Shown here in pieces: positions 52,696-60,394 of a stretch of 64,000 nucleotides of DNA. Within the stretch, counting starts at the first letter, position 1. The number at the start of each line of letters is the position of its first letter. The position numbers were made by a program, and so were the translations under genes. Source of the DNA: Bacillota bacterium (GTDB lineage: Bacteria; Bacillota; Clostridia; Christensenellales; Aristaeellaceae); NCBI GenBank assembly GCA_023416585.1, contig JAEZHM010000036.1, positions 62,001 through 126,000 on the forward strand. Direction: 5' to 3'. Below the pieces are notes generated by a model. That model ran no database searches and was not told where the DNA came from. It saw only the letters and a program-made list of their open reading frames with translations.

Positions 52696-52806
52696 ATAGA
52701 TTTTCTTGCATCTGTGCTGTTTTTTGTTTATGCCTGGAAAAAGGAGGTGCTTTTAAGTCATCATGATCTTGGGCTCGCCACGTTACTTCAAAAACGACGT
52801 TTGAAA

Positions 52807-52917
52807 TGGAGAACCACAACTCCAGAACAAAAGAGGCTGAAAACGGAGAACCCCAACTCCAGAACAAAAGAGGCTGAAAATGGAGAACCCCAACTCCAGA
52901 ACAAAAGAGGCAATACT
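52807..52917 (+). repeat. Three 37-bp tandem repeats in the riboswitch leader
   Basis: GGAGAACC.C.AACTCC begins at 52808, 52845 and 52882, each followed by AGAACAAAAGAGGC. GGAG and CTCC of each unit can form a small hairpin, and CTCC is complementary to the ribosome site GGAGGG at 52924. They sit between the aptamer and the start codon. Confidence 0.85.
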
Positions 52918-52936
52918 TTGTTTGGAGGGTTATCCG

Positions 52937-53587
52937 ATGAGAAAAACAATTGCGCTGCTATTAACAATCACATTGATTTGCAGTTTCACATTTGTTGCAT
53001 TCGCCAAGGAAAAAGACAAAGGAAACGGAATACCAGAAGGCGCAGTTGTGACTTTTGATGGTAAGACAGGTATTACCACCATCGTTACGACTACGTTTGA
53101 AACAACTCATAGCACAAGAACAGATGTAAGTACATCTGAATATATTACAACCAACGACATGAGTAGTGACATCGTCGGTGATCCGGTTATCAGAACAGTA
53201 ACCGAAACGGAATACCGTACACAAGGTCAAGGCAATGGAAACGGAAATTACCAATTTAGAACAATAACAATCTATTATGCTGATACGACAACAACGAAAA
53301 GCGAATGGGTTGAAACCACAACTACTGTTACAACTACCACTTGGGAGGTTCCTGTTACAACAACCATAACTACAGTAACTACCTCTCAACACCATGGCAA
53401 CGTGAACAGCAATGGAAAATTTATAGGTACTACAGTTGCTTCAACAACAAATTCGGTGGATGGCACTCCTATAAAGCTCGGTGTATCTTCCAAATCCTGT
53501 ACAGTATCCGGCACAGTTACCAGGCACTCTACAACAGAATCTGTTTCCATGAAAACAGATACTTCAGAATGGGCCCCTGTGAAATAA
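52937..53587 (+). CDS. Threonine-rich secreted protein under c-di-GMP control
   Basis: 216 aa from ATG 52937, with GGAGGG seven bases upstream. Signal peptide MRKTIALLLTITLICSFTFV with cleavage near AFA-KEK. The mature protein is extremely rich in Thr, Ser and Val (GITTIVTTTFETTHSTRTDV, ETTTTVTTTTWEVPVTTTIT) and low in charge, suggesting an extended beta or heavily glycosylated surface protein. No LPXTG or other sorting signal is visible. The riboswitch upstream points to a role in surface attachment or the motile-to-sessile change, as for other c-di-GMP-controlled secreted proteins; this is inferred. A terminator follows. Confidence 0.7.
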   Translation: MRKTIALLLTITLICSFTFVAFAKEKDKGNGIPEGAVVTFDGKTGITTIVTTTFETTHSTRTDVSTSEYITTNDMSSDIVGDPVIRTVTETEYRTQGQGNGNGNYQFRTITIYYADTTTTKSEWVETTTTVTTTTWEVPVTTTITTVTTSQHHGNVNSNGKFIGTTVASTTNSVDGTPIKLGVSSKSCTVSGTVTRHSTTESVSMKTDTSEWAPVK

Positions 53588-53628
53588 GAATTCTTGGTAA
53601 GGTGACTGTTTTCAAAAAACCATATGAA

Positions 53629-53667
53629 ACAGGCTTGCGTCTACATTAGGCCCAAGCCTGTTTTTGT
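53629..53667 (+). terminator. Terminator of the threonine-rich protein gene
   Basis: Stem AAACAGGCTTG / CAAGCCTGTTT, 15-base loop, then TTGTATG. Confidence 0.8.
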
Positions 53668-53747
53668 ATGTTGAAGCCCTATAACCATAGTTAACCGCTT
53701 CTTCGCGAAAAATGAAATAGACGCAGTTCTTTCCCACCGGCAATGTT

Positions 53748-54125
53748 TTATAGAAACCCGATGGTGATGATGCTTTTCACCAATCCGGGATGTTTCACCG
53801 CCAGGTGCAGCGCCACGCCGCCGCCCAGGCTGTAGCCGATGAGATGGGCCTTTGCAATGCCAAGTGCCTGCAAAAAACCGGCCATGTCTTCGGCGATGAC
53901 GGGCGTATCCCAGTCGCGGCTTTCGCTTGTCGTCCGGCCATGGCCCCGAAAATCCGGCAGCAGGCAGCGGTATGTATGAAAGAAGGGTTGTATCTGCCCA
54001 CTGAAAGCTATGATACCGCGGCTGTATCCGCTGTGCAGAAACAGTATAGGATCGCCGATGCCGATATCTTCATAGAAAATGGAACAATCCTTACCTGCTG
54101 ATAGGGCATATACTTTACTCCTCAA
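53748..54125 (-). pseudogene. Alpha/beta hydrolase, truncated and probably frameshifted
   Basis: 125 codons that look like the first half of an alpha/beta hydrolase (usual length about 260). Present are the oxyanion block PILFLHSGYSRG, LLPDFRGHGRT and the nucleophile elbow LIGYSLGGGVALHLA. The frame stops at TIGFL, before the catalytic Asp and His. The natural start (ATG about 54107, eight bases after GAGGAG) is one base out of frame with the conserved part; the only in-frame start is a TTG overlapping the previous gene's stop. Both ends therefore argue for decay. Confidence 0.7.
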
Positions 54126-54546
54126 ACGCCTTTACACTGAAAAGCTGCTTTTGCAGGCCGTGGTAGTAATTGCCGCTGTCCGCCGCAAACCTCAAAATGC
54201 AATAGTCCGGGTCCGTGGGCCCCAGGGGATAGTACTTTTCGTCTCCGTCCTTCCAAAAGGAAAGCTTGGTTTCGCTGTCTGTCAAAACCTGCATGCTCCC
54301 CGTTAGCATCAGGCCGTAAAAGCCCGCGTGGTCCACAAAGTAGATGCAGGCTTCCGGCCGTTTTTGAAATTGTCCGGTGCGAATGGCGGAGGTGTTGGTG
54401 GAAAACCAAAAGGTGTGAAGCCCTTCGCCCTTTAGTTGGAACATGGTCTTAGCGTTGGGAAAGCCATTGTCGTCGATGGAGCAGACAATGATGTCGCGGC
54501 TGTTCTTTACCAGCTTTTTGATGTCCTGTCTGTTTTGATCGTTCAT
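54115..54546 (-). CDS. Pyridoxamine-5'-phosphate-oxidase-like flavin-binding protein
   Basis: 143 aa. Split-barrel FMN-binding fold of the general-stress/PNPOx-like group: NSRDIIVCSIDDNGFPNAKT, TFWFSTNTSAIRTGQFQK, ACIYFVDHAGFYGLMLTGSM, and LSFWKDGDEKYYPLGPTDPD. These small proteins bind FMN, F420 or haem; the reaction is not predictable. Its ATG overlaps the stop of the MarR-type gene by four bases, so it is in a two-gene operon controlled by that regulator. Confidence 0.88.
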   Translation of the reverse strand: MNDQNRQDIKKLVKNSRDIIVCSIDDNGFPNAKTMFQLKGEGLHTFWFSTNTSAIRTGQFQKRPEACIYFVDHAGFYGLMLTGSMQVLTDSETKLSFWKDGDEKYYPLGPTDPDYCILRFAADSGNYYHGLQKQLFSVKAFEE

Positions 54547-54965
54547 TCCAAATCCCCGCCCTTTTTTTCGAAATTATCGATGATTTTCCGCAGCGTGTTT
54601 TCAAAGCCTTCGATCTGTTCAAAAGAAAAGCCCTGATAAAACAAAACGTTCATCAGCTCCGATACCCGGTCATAATCCGCCTTGAAGCCCTTGGCCTTTT
54701 CGGTGATGGTGACAAAAATCTGCCGGCGGTTTTTTTTGTCGGGAATACGCATGATAAGCCCTGCCTGCTCCATTCTGTCCAGCATGCTGGTGAGTGTGGT
54801 TTTCGCCAGCGAGGTCAGGCGGCCGATCTCGGTGATGGTCAGCGTTTCATGCTCCCAAAGAACATACAAAATTCTGCCCTGGGGGCCATTGAAGGCGTCC
54901 ACGCCGCTTTCCCGCAGCAGCTTTTCAAAGGTACGGCCTTGCAGTTGATGTATTCTGGAGATCAA
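54543..54965 (-). CDS. MarR-family transcriptional regulator
   Basis: 140 aa with TTG start five bases after GGAGG. Winged helix: GPQGRILYVLWEHETLTITE, IGRLTSLAKTTLTSMLDRME, then the wing IPDKKNRRQIFVTITEKAKG. Flanking dimerisation helices are present. It heads a two-gene operon with the flavin-binding protein. A perfect 14-bp palindrome fills the spacer of its own promoter, so it very probably represses itself and its partner until a ligand, oxidant or toxic compound releases it. Confidence 0.93.
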   Translation of the reverse strand: MISRIHQLQGRTFEKLLRESGVDAFNGPQGRILYVLWEHETLTITEIGRLTSLAKTTLTSMLDRMEQAGLIMRIPDKKNRRQIFVTITEKAKGFKADYDRVSELMNVLFYQGFSFEQIEGFENTLRKIIDNFEKKGGDLE

Positions 54966-55005
54966 AAAGCCTCCATAGGTTTTGATTTAAATCACCTCCC
55001 CATAT

Positions 55006-55034
55006 AGAATAGTACTATATAGTACATTTGTCAA
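55006..55034 (-). promoter_or_regulatory. Promoter and MarR operator
   Basis: Minus-strand TTGACA (55034-55029) and TATTCT (55011-55006) with a 17-base spacer. The palindrome GTACTATATAGTAC (55012-55025) lies wholly inside that spacer, so repressor and polymerase would exclude each other. Confidence 0.82.
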
Positions 55035-55093
55035 TACAACTGGAAACTTACTTAAAAAAAGCTTGCAATAACCTTCGGCTTGACATAAAAAAA

Positions 55094-55362
55094 GAGCCCT
55101 TTTATCAACAGATAAAGGGCCGAGACTATCTAAAAACCCTGGGAGGTATTGGAGGGCCGAAGCCCTTCAATGGTAGATCGAAAATCAGCGACATGTGCGG
55201 TGATTTTCGCAGGAATTTCGAAGAAATTCCTTCCTTACCCGAACAAACGGCCGCAAAAACCGCAGGTTTTGAAAGTAGCAGTGAGGGAAAACTCAACAAA
55301 GTGGCGCATGCCACTTTGTTGATGCCCTGAGCCCTTTATCCTCAACAGATAAAGGGCCCTTT
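55094..55362. repeat. Chain of near-perfect hairpins (structured intergenic element)
   Basis: Consecutive inverted repeats: CCCTTT..AAAGGG at 55098, GGGC-CGAA-GCCC near 55155, GAAAATCA..TGATTTTC, GGAATTTC-GAA-GAAATTCC, CAACAAAGTGGC-GCAT-GCCACTTTGTTG (12-bp stem near 55296), and GCCCTTTATC..GATAAAGGGC with CCTTTT at the end. The first and last hairpins share CAACAGATAAAGGGCC. It may be a mobile palindromic element or a structured RNA; a plus-strand frame across it is not convincing. Confidence 0.65.
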
Positions 55363-55386
55363 TGTTACCAATTCAACCTTCGATGC

Positions 55387-56481
55387 CTATTTCGCAGTAT
55401 AGGTCACATTTGTTCCGTAATCCAGCATGCTGATGAATGTCTTACCCCTTTGAAGCTGAATTTCGTTCCCGTCTTGATCAAAGAACACGGTGCGCTGGTT
55501 CATGCCGGTGCGGACCCAATAGCCGGGGATATACCTGCCGCCAAGGAAGATATCGGCATTACCGGAGCCAATGTCCACGGTTACCGGCCGGTCATTGATA
55601 TCATGATAATAGGTCACACTGGTGCGCTGAATGATCAGGTTTGAGAACACAAGCTGATCATTGGTGTCTTTATCCACATACGGCTGGCCATTAACAAAGC
55701 GGGCATACACGTTTGCATCAGGATCATACACGAAACTGGAAGAGTATTCAGGCAGGGTACGGGTGATGGAAATGTCCGTTGCCAAATCGCCTTCCTCCGG
55801 CAGTTCATCCGTATACAGGAAGGGCCTGGACGGCGCCTTAAAATCGGAAGGGATCAGCGCCTGCATTGCTTTGACATTTGCGTTTACGTTATGCGGGCTG
55901 ACAAGTTTCTGGACGCGGCTGTAAAACTTCTTCCAGGGCTTTCCGTCCCCTACGATCCCGCTGAAGAGAACCCCTTTTTGATCTGCGCCGGTAGCTTTGA
56001 ATGTATCATTAATGTTTGTCCCCTCGTTTTCCTGACCGCCATAAAACACAAAACCAGCATCCCATTCCTCGCGCAGCTCAGCATGGGTGACTCTTGCCGA
56101 ACGGACGGGGCCTACGCTCTCCGGGATGGTATCGCTGAACAGAAACGAAAGGCGCGTATTGCCGTTTTTATGGAGAGGTGTTTCATAAATGATATCTGCC
56201 AGGGAAGCGCCCCAGGGAGCGCGGGCTCCGATGCCGCCATTTTCATTGTCAATCTGAACCAGCATAGGCAGATATGTGCCTGAAAAAGGCAAGCCGGTTG
56301 TTGGGCTTACTCCGTTAGTTTCAGGGTTTGCGGGGAAATTACCGTCACTTCCTTGTCCCTTGACAGAAATATGCCGGTCTTCTTCATTTTGCAAGGCTGT
56401 TGTAATAGATCCGGCTGATGCCATTGTGAACATAGAAATAACCAGAGTGATTAACATAAGAAATACAATTGTTTTTTTCAT
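55387..56481 (-). CDS. DUF3048-family secreted protein (YerB-like)
   Basis: 364 aa, ATG preceded by GAAAGGAAA. Signal peptide MKKTIVFLMLITLVISMFTM then ASAGS. Family blocks: TGLPFSGTYLPMLVQIDNEN, RAPWGASLADIIYETPLHKN, GNTRLSFLFSDTIPESVGPV, RSARVTHAELREEW, LVSPHNVNANVKAM, and the C-terminal DUF3048_C portion (VTVDIGSGNADIFLGGRYIP, GKTFISMLDYGTNVTY). The family is widespread in Firmicutes as a lipoprotein or secreted protein of unknown function; here no lipobox is visible. Monocistronic. Confidence 0.92.
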   Translation of the reverse strand: MKKTIVFLMLITLVISMFTMASAGSITTALQNEEDRHISVKGQGSDGNFPANPETNGVSPTTGLPFSGTYLPMLVQIDNENGGIGARAPWGASLADIIYETPLHKNGNTRLSFLFSDTIPESVGPVRSARVTHAELREEWDAGFVFYGGQENEGTNINDTFKATGADQKGVLFSGIVGDGKPWKKFYSRVQKLVSPHNVNANVKAMQALIPSDFKAPSRPFLYTDELPEEGDLATDISITRTLPEYSSSFVYDPDANVYARFVNGQPYVDKDTNDQLVFSNLIIQRTSVTYYHDINDRPVTVDIGSGNADIFLGGRYIPGYWVRTGMNQRTVFFDQDGNEIQLQRGKTFISMLDYGTNVTYTAK

Positions 56482-56820
56482 CTAATAAGTTTCCTTTCTT
56501 TTCACATGGGATTACACACAATATATTAACATACGTTATATATATCGCAATGCTTTTTTGATATTTTGTCAGATATTCGTAAAATATTTGCAGATATTAC
56601 GACAGACCAGAGGACGGCAGACTGTGTCAGAAGGTCCACTAAAATAGGGAAAAGCTGATGTGTAGAACGCGCGAACCATACCCCGTGTTATAGTGATGAT
56701 AACGAGAAAGGGCGGCGCGCCGTGCTAAAGATATACAGAAAGCATGGAATGCCGGGAAAATCGCAGGGCGCTTTGGCCCGGCGCGCCGCAGGTGCGAATT
56801 TTCCGAAAGACCAGGGGGGT
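56482..56820. other. Intergenic stretch with a dispersed repeat
   Basis: AGAGGACGGCAGACTGTGTC at about 56600 is another repeat copy. AT-rich leader of the DUF3048 gene lies at 56490-56590. No gene is supported. Confidence 0.5.
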
Positions 56821-58197
56821 TCACGTGCCGGCTGGAAGTTCTCCCGCTGTGATCGTGAATGGAATATTGTTATCCCGGGCAAAGGTTTGCGCATAGCTGC
56901 CTGCCTCGCCCGAAATGACAAGCGCCGGGCATTGAAGGAACGCATTTGCATCAATGCTTGTGACTGTGGGGGGAATTTCGATGCTCACAAGTCCCTCACA
57001 GAAGAAAAACGCGCTGGCGCCGATGCTTGTGATGCCCCGGGGAATCGTGATTTCCTTTAGACTTTGGCATAAGCTGAAGGCATCTCTGCCGAGGGTTGTC
57101 AGGCTACCGGGTAATACGATGCTATTAAGGTTCATGCAAGTCATGAAAGCACCATTCCCAATCGACTTCAGGCTATTTGGGAGAACGGTCCTTTCCAATT
57201 TTTCACATGAGGCAAATGAAAAGTCACCTATGGACTCCGCCCCATCGGGAAGTATAACCTCAGTAAGGCTTTCATTTCCGAAGAACGCTTGCTTTTCGAT
57301 GGAATGAACGCCATTGGGTACTGTAAAGCTGCTTTCCTTCCTTCCCCGGGGATAGAGCAGCAGCTTTGTCATGTCTTTGACATACAGCATGCCATCCAGG
57401 GAAGCATAAACCTGATTATCCGGGGAAACATTGATGCATTCCAAACGATCGCAGCTACCCATGGCATCAAAACAATCTACTATTGCAGTCAAGCTGGCAG
57501 GAAGATCGATACGCCTGAGCATTTTGCAACCGTGAAAAAAGTAACCGTAAATACCCTCGACACCCTCGGGTATTGAGACGGAGGTTATGGCACTATCTTG
57601 GAATGCGTATTCAGCGATTCTTGTAACGCCTGCGGGGATTTTACATTCCTCGGGGCTTTTGCCGGCGGGATAAGCCAGCAGCGTTTCCATATCGCTTGTG
57701 TACAACACTCCATCCAATGTGACATAATCGGTATTTTGCCCGGAGACCTCAATGCTTTTCAGTTGACTGCAGCCGTTTACGAACGGCTCACCGATAAAAG
57801 ATACCTTGGCGGGGATCCTGATGGCCTGCAGGTTCACACAGTTGCTGAACGCCCATCCCCAAATCTTTAAAAGGTTGTCAGGCAAATCCACGCTGGTTAG
57901 GGCAGAATCCATAAATGCCCCATCTCCAATTACGGTCACGCTGTCGGGTATCGTGACCGTGCGGATGGACTGGTTTTTATAAAATGCGCTGCTGCCGATT
58001 TCTATCACCGGAGCGCCGCCCAGCGTTGCAGGGAGTGTGACATTTTGTTCCGACCCTTTGTAGTAGGTGATGACGGCGGCATTGTCTTCTATTTTATACT
58101 CGTAATCCGATGAAAAGATATGGTAACAGACCTCATATATCGAACATAGCCCAAGGACTGTCAGCACGGTTACTAGCAGCTTTCTTTTCCGATCCAT
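56821..58197 (-). CDS. BspA-type leucine-rich-repeat protein, membrane-anchored
   Basis: 458 aa from ATG 58197 (GGAGA upstream). An N-terminal membrane segment KLLVTVLTVLGLCSIYEVCY is followed by at least nine LRR_5 units of about 23 residues. Examples are SIRTVTIPDSVTVIGDGAFM, NLQAIRIPAKVSFIG, LTEVILPDGAESIGDFSFAS, NLNSIVLPGSLTTLGRDAFS and LKEITIPRGITSIGASAFFF. Two islands (YVTLDGVLYTSDMETLLAYP and YASLDGMLYVKDMTKLLLYP) are a duplicated insert. The C-terminus (ALVISGEAGSYAQTFARDNN) is the usual BspA-type end. Such proteins are displayed outside the cell and bind host, plant or bacterial surfaces. Ligand unknown. Confidence 0.9.
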   Translation of the reverse strand: MDRKRKLLVTVLTVLGLCSIYEVCYHIFSSDYEYKIEDNAAVITYYKGSEQNVTLPATLGGAPVIEIGSSAFYKNQSIRTVTIPDSVTVIGDGAFMDSALTSVDLPDNLLKIWGWAFSNCVNLQAIRIPAKVSFIGEPFVNGCSQLKSIEVSGQNTDYVTLDGVLYTSDMETLLAYPAGKSPEECKIPAGVTRIAEYAFQDSAITSVSIPEGVEGIYGYFFHGCKMLRRIDLPASLTAIVDCFDAMGSCDRLECINVSPDNQVYASLDGMLYVKDMTKLLLYPRGRKESSFTVPNGVHSIEKQAFFGNESLTEVILPDGAESIGDFSFASCEKLERTVLPNSLKSIGNGAFMTCMNLNSIVLPGSLTTLGRDAFSLCQSLKEITIPRGITSIGASAFFFCEGLVSIEIPPTVTSIDANAFLQCPALVISGEAGSYAQTFARDNNIPFTITAGELPAGT

Positions 58198-58377
58198 ACA
58201 GCTTTCTCCATTCATGCCAAACATGGGGGATGGCAGACTGTGTGCAAAACTAATTTTATTAAAAGGCAACTGGAGGATGCCTCATCTCAAGAATCCACCT
58301 GTCCATTGTGCCGTCGCAGAAAAAAAGCGGATGCATCAATCCCTTGTTCCATGCATGAAGGGCAAGCCAGCATTCCT

Positions 58378-58621
58378 TTATTCGGCTGCGTATACCACGC
58401 TGTTCATCAGCGCTTCAAAATCAGGGTAAATGCTGCTGATATGGGAGATCATCAGGCTTCATATCCCTTGTAAAAACAGTCGCATACGGCGGAATTTCAA
58501 TATGCATATACATCTTGTCCAACGGGATGAGGTATGGCATATTTTCCGTCGGCGCGCAAGCAGCGAGCGCATAAGGCAAGACAAAAAGGGCCAGCAGGAA
58601 GCAAAGTTCAAAGCAGTGCAT
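58378..58621 (-). pseudogene. Possible small lipoprotein, frameshifted
   Basis: From ATG 58621: MHCFELCFLLALFVLPYALA then ACAPTENMPYLIPLDKMYMH, with a lipobox-like LAAC. The frame degenerates after FTRDMKP, but a neighbouring frame continues sensibly MISHISSIYPDFEALMNSVV and stops at 58378. One lost base would explain it. No good ribosome site. Confidence 0.35.
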
Positions 58622-58911
58622 CCTTTCATGCTGCGCGCTTTCCCGCCGCAATACCGCCAAGGGAACGGCCGCAAGGTGGTCTGGCATGAACTTAAAATGT
58701 GCAGGGTAAACAAACGGAACGGGTAACTCGGGGATGGCGTGTTCGCAAGTCCCTTGTGTTAGACTGTGTCTCTCGCGTGACATTAGAACTGTACCTGTGC
58801 CACTAATACCTCGGCAATTACAGAAGTATCGAAATTTATCTGGGTTTGCCAAGCAGTCACGCCCCGCTGGGAAATTCACAAGAACATTGTATTGTGAGGG
58901 GCACTATCGTA
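58622..58911. other. Intergenic stretch without a supported gene
   Basis: Open frames exist on both strands but lack ribosome sites, family motifs and protein-like composition. Confidence 0.4.
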
Positions 58912-59032
58912 AGCCTTCCCCTGGAGGGGAAGGTGGCGCGCAGCGCCGGATGAGGTGTTACTGCAAGCACGAGACTGTTGTAGACACCTCATCAGTCTCC
59001 TTCGTCGACAGCTTCCTCTCCAAGGGGAAGCC
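58912..59032. repeat. Dispersed palindromic element, copy 2
   Basis: CCTTCCCCTGGAGGGGAAGG, GGCGCGCAGCGCCGGATGAG, GACACCTCATCAGTCTCCTT and TTCCTCTCCAAGGGGAAGCC. It matches 23985-24090 and is more complete, with outer arms that pair. Confidence 0.75.
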
Positions 59033-59162
59033 TCCTCTGGGCACCCACGTTCACTGTTTCCAAAGCAGCTTGTTTTGAATGCAGGGCAACAAGCTATTAC
59101 CCATATTTCTCATCCTCTGTAGTTGTCAGTCCGTTATCACCTTTCAAAAATGAAGCTTTTTG

Positions 59163-59190
59163 ATCCAAACTTTTTCTCGAAAAAGTTTGG
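59163..59190 (-). terminator. Terminator of the protease pair
   Basis: 12-bp stem CCAAACTTTTTC / GAAAAAGTTTGG with a two-base loop, just past the stop at 59197; AT-rich flanks. Confidence 0.65.
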
Positions 59191-59196
59191 CGAAAC

Positions 59197-60360
59197 TTAC
59201 TCCAGCTCGATATAAATCACTTGCCAATCCTCCATCGGGATTTCAATGGTTCTGCCGTCCATGAAGTGTACCTGGGAAATGGCCATGTTGATGCACTTCA
59301 CATTCTCGTACCCATCCAGCCACGTATAGCCCGGATTTTTCTCTTCTCCGGGGCCGATCACCATGTCAAAGACAGCATATGCCACATAATCGCCATCCCC
59401 ATAGCGCTGGATCAGATCCCCGTTAGCATCCTCGCAATAGAATGCCAGCGTGAAACGGTCGGCCGATAAGGTCTTACTGCTGTTTACCAATTTGGGGTTG
59501 ACTTGCCAATACCCATCCTTCTTGTCCCAATAAGCCTCATCGCCCACCTGCAAAAAGGACTCCGAATCCATTGTGGGGGTGGGGGCCTCAGTGGGATTTG
59601 GGGCTGCAGTGGGCGTTGACATCATCATTTCCGCCAGCCACTCATCGATTTTGGCTTTAACAGCGTCGTCTTTGTGGAAATAGTCGAAAAATTCCATGCG
59701 CTCCAGTTCCCAATTGGCTTCCGCAAAACTTTTGACCTCTTGGATGTCAAGGGCCTTAAATGTACCCTGCCCGCCTTTCACCGGCCCCAGGATCATGCCG
59801 CTCGCCTGCCCCAACACGTCAACCAGTACGCCGCCGTCCATGCCTTGTTTGAGGTCCGCCTCGAATTGGATGTAGCTCAAGTCATCCTCCCTGAGTACGG
59901 CGCTGATGGCGCCCTGAGCTATGTCGTTGCGATCCCATCGCGGGCCGCCGATAGCCGTCACCAAGCCACTGGTTAAAGCCGCCTCAGAGGGTCTTATGGG
60001 AATGGGCTTCAAATTGGTGGGAGAAAAGAACTCCAATAAAGCGATATTCCTCTTTTCATCTGCTGCAATGACCTTGCTGAGCAAATAATATTTGTCGTCG
60101 CTGCTGTACGCGTTGACCCAGCCGGCATCTTTGACCAATTGATAGCTTGTCACCAGCGTATAATTGTCAAAGAGGACAAAGCCGCTGCCATAGCCTATCG
60201 CTTTGCCTTTGTCATCCATCGCTTCCAGCAAAAGCACCGATTGGGCGGCATTATTTAAGTATTCCTGATCCGATGAAGAGGAGGCATTCCCTTTCGTCCC
60301 CGCTCCAAAAAGCATAACGAAAGCAAGCAGCGCAGCGCTCAGCCGTTTGCCCATCTTCAT
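59197..60360 (-). CDS. Secreted S1-family pseudoprotease
   Basis: 387 aa with GAGGGAGG upstream of ATG; signal peptide about residues 1-26. The fold matches its neighbour's protease domain, but all three catalytic residues are replaced. TLVTSYQLVKDA has Gln at 74 in place of His, AADEKRNIALLEF has Asn at 105 in place of Asp, and KQGMDGGVLV has Asp at 175 in place of Ser. A Pro/Thr linker (TPTAAPNPTEAPTPT) leads to a C-terminal beta domain, DEAYWDKKDGYWQVNPKLVN and GYTWLDGYENVKCINMAIS, shared with the active paralogue. It lies 34 bp downstream of that gene, so a regulatory, decoy or binding role is plausible. Confidence 0.85.
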   Translation of the reverse strand: MKMGKRLSAALLAFVMLFGAGTKGNASSSSDQEYLNNAAQSVLLLEAMDDKGKAIGYGSGFVLFDNYTLVTSYQLVKDAGWVNAYSSDDKYYLLSKVIAADEKRNIALLEFFSPTNLKPIPIRPSEAALTSGLVTAIGGPRWDRNDIAQGAISAVLREDDLSYIQFEADLKQGMDGGVLVDVLGQASGMILGPVKGGQGTFKALDIQEVKSFAEANWELERMEFFDYFHKDDAVKAKIDEWLAEMMMSTPTAAPNPTEAPTPTMDSESFLQVGDEAYWDKKDGYWQVNPKLVNSSKTLSADRFTLAFYCEDANGDLIQRYGDGDYVAYAVFDMVIGPGEEKNPGYTWLDGYENVKCINMAISQVHFMDGRTIEIPMEDWQVIYIELE

Positions 60361-60394
60361 GGCTTACCCTCCCTCGCCCTGTGTCCAATAGAAT

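Noticed and set aside
52807..52917. 37-bp repeats as a short CRISPR
   Set aside because: The whole 37-bp unit repeats with no spacers, in a riboswitch leader.
55028..55330. 100-codon plus-strand frame across the hairpin chain
   Set aside because: Its sequence is dictated by the inverted repeats, the start overlaps the MarR promoter, and no ribosome site is present.
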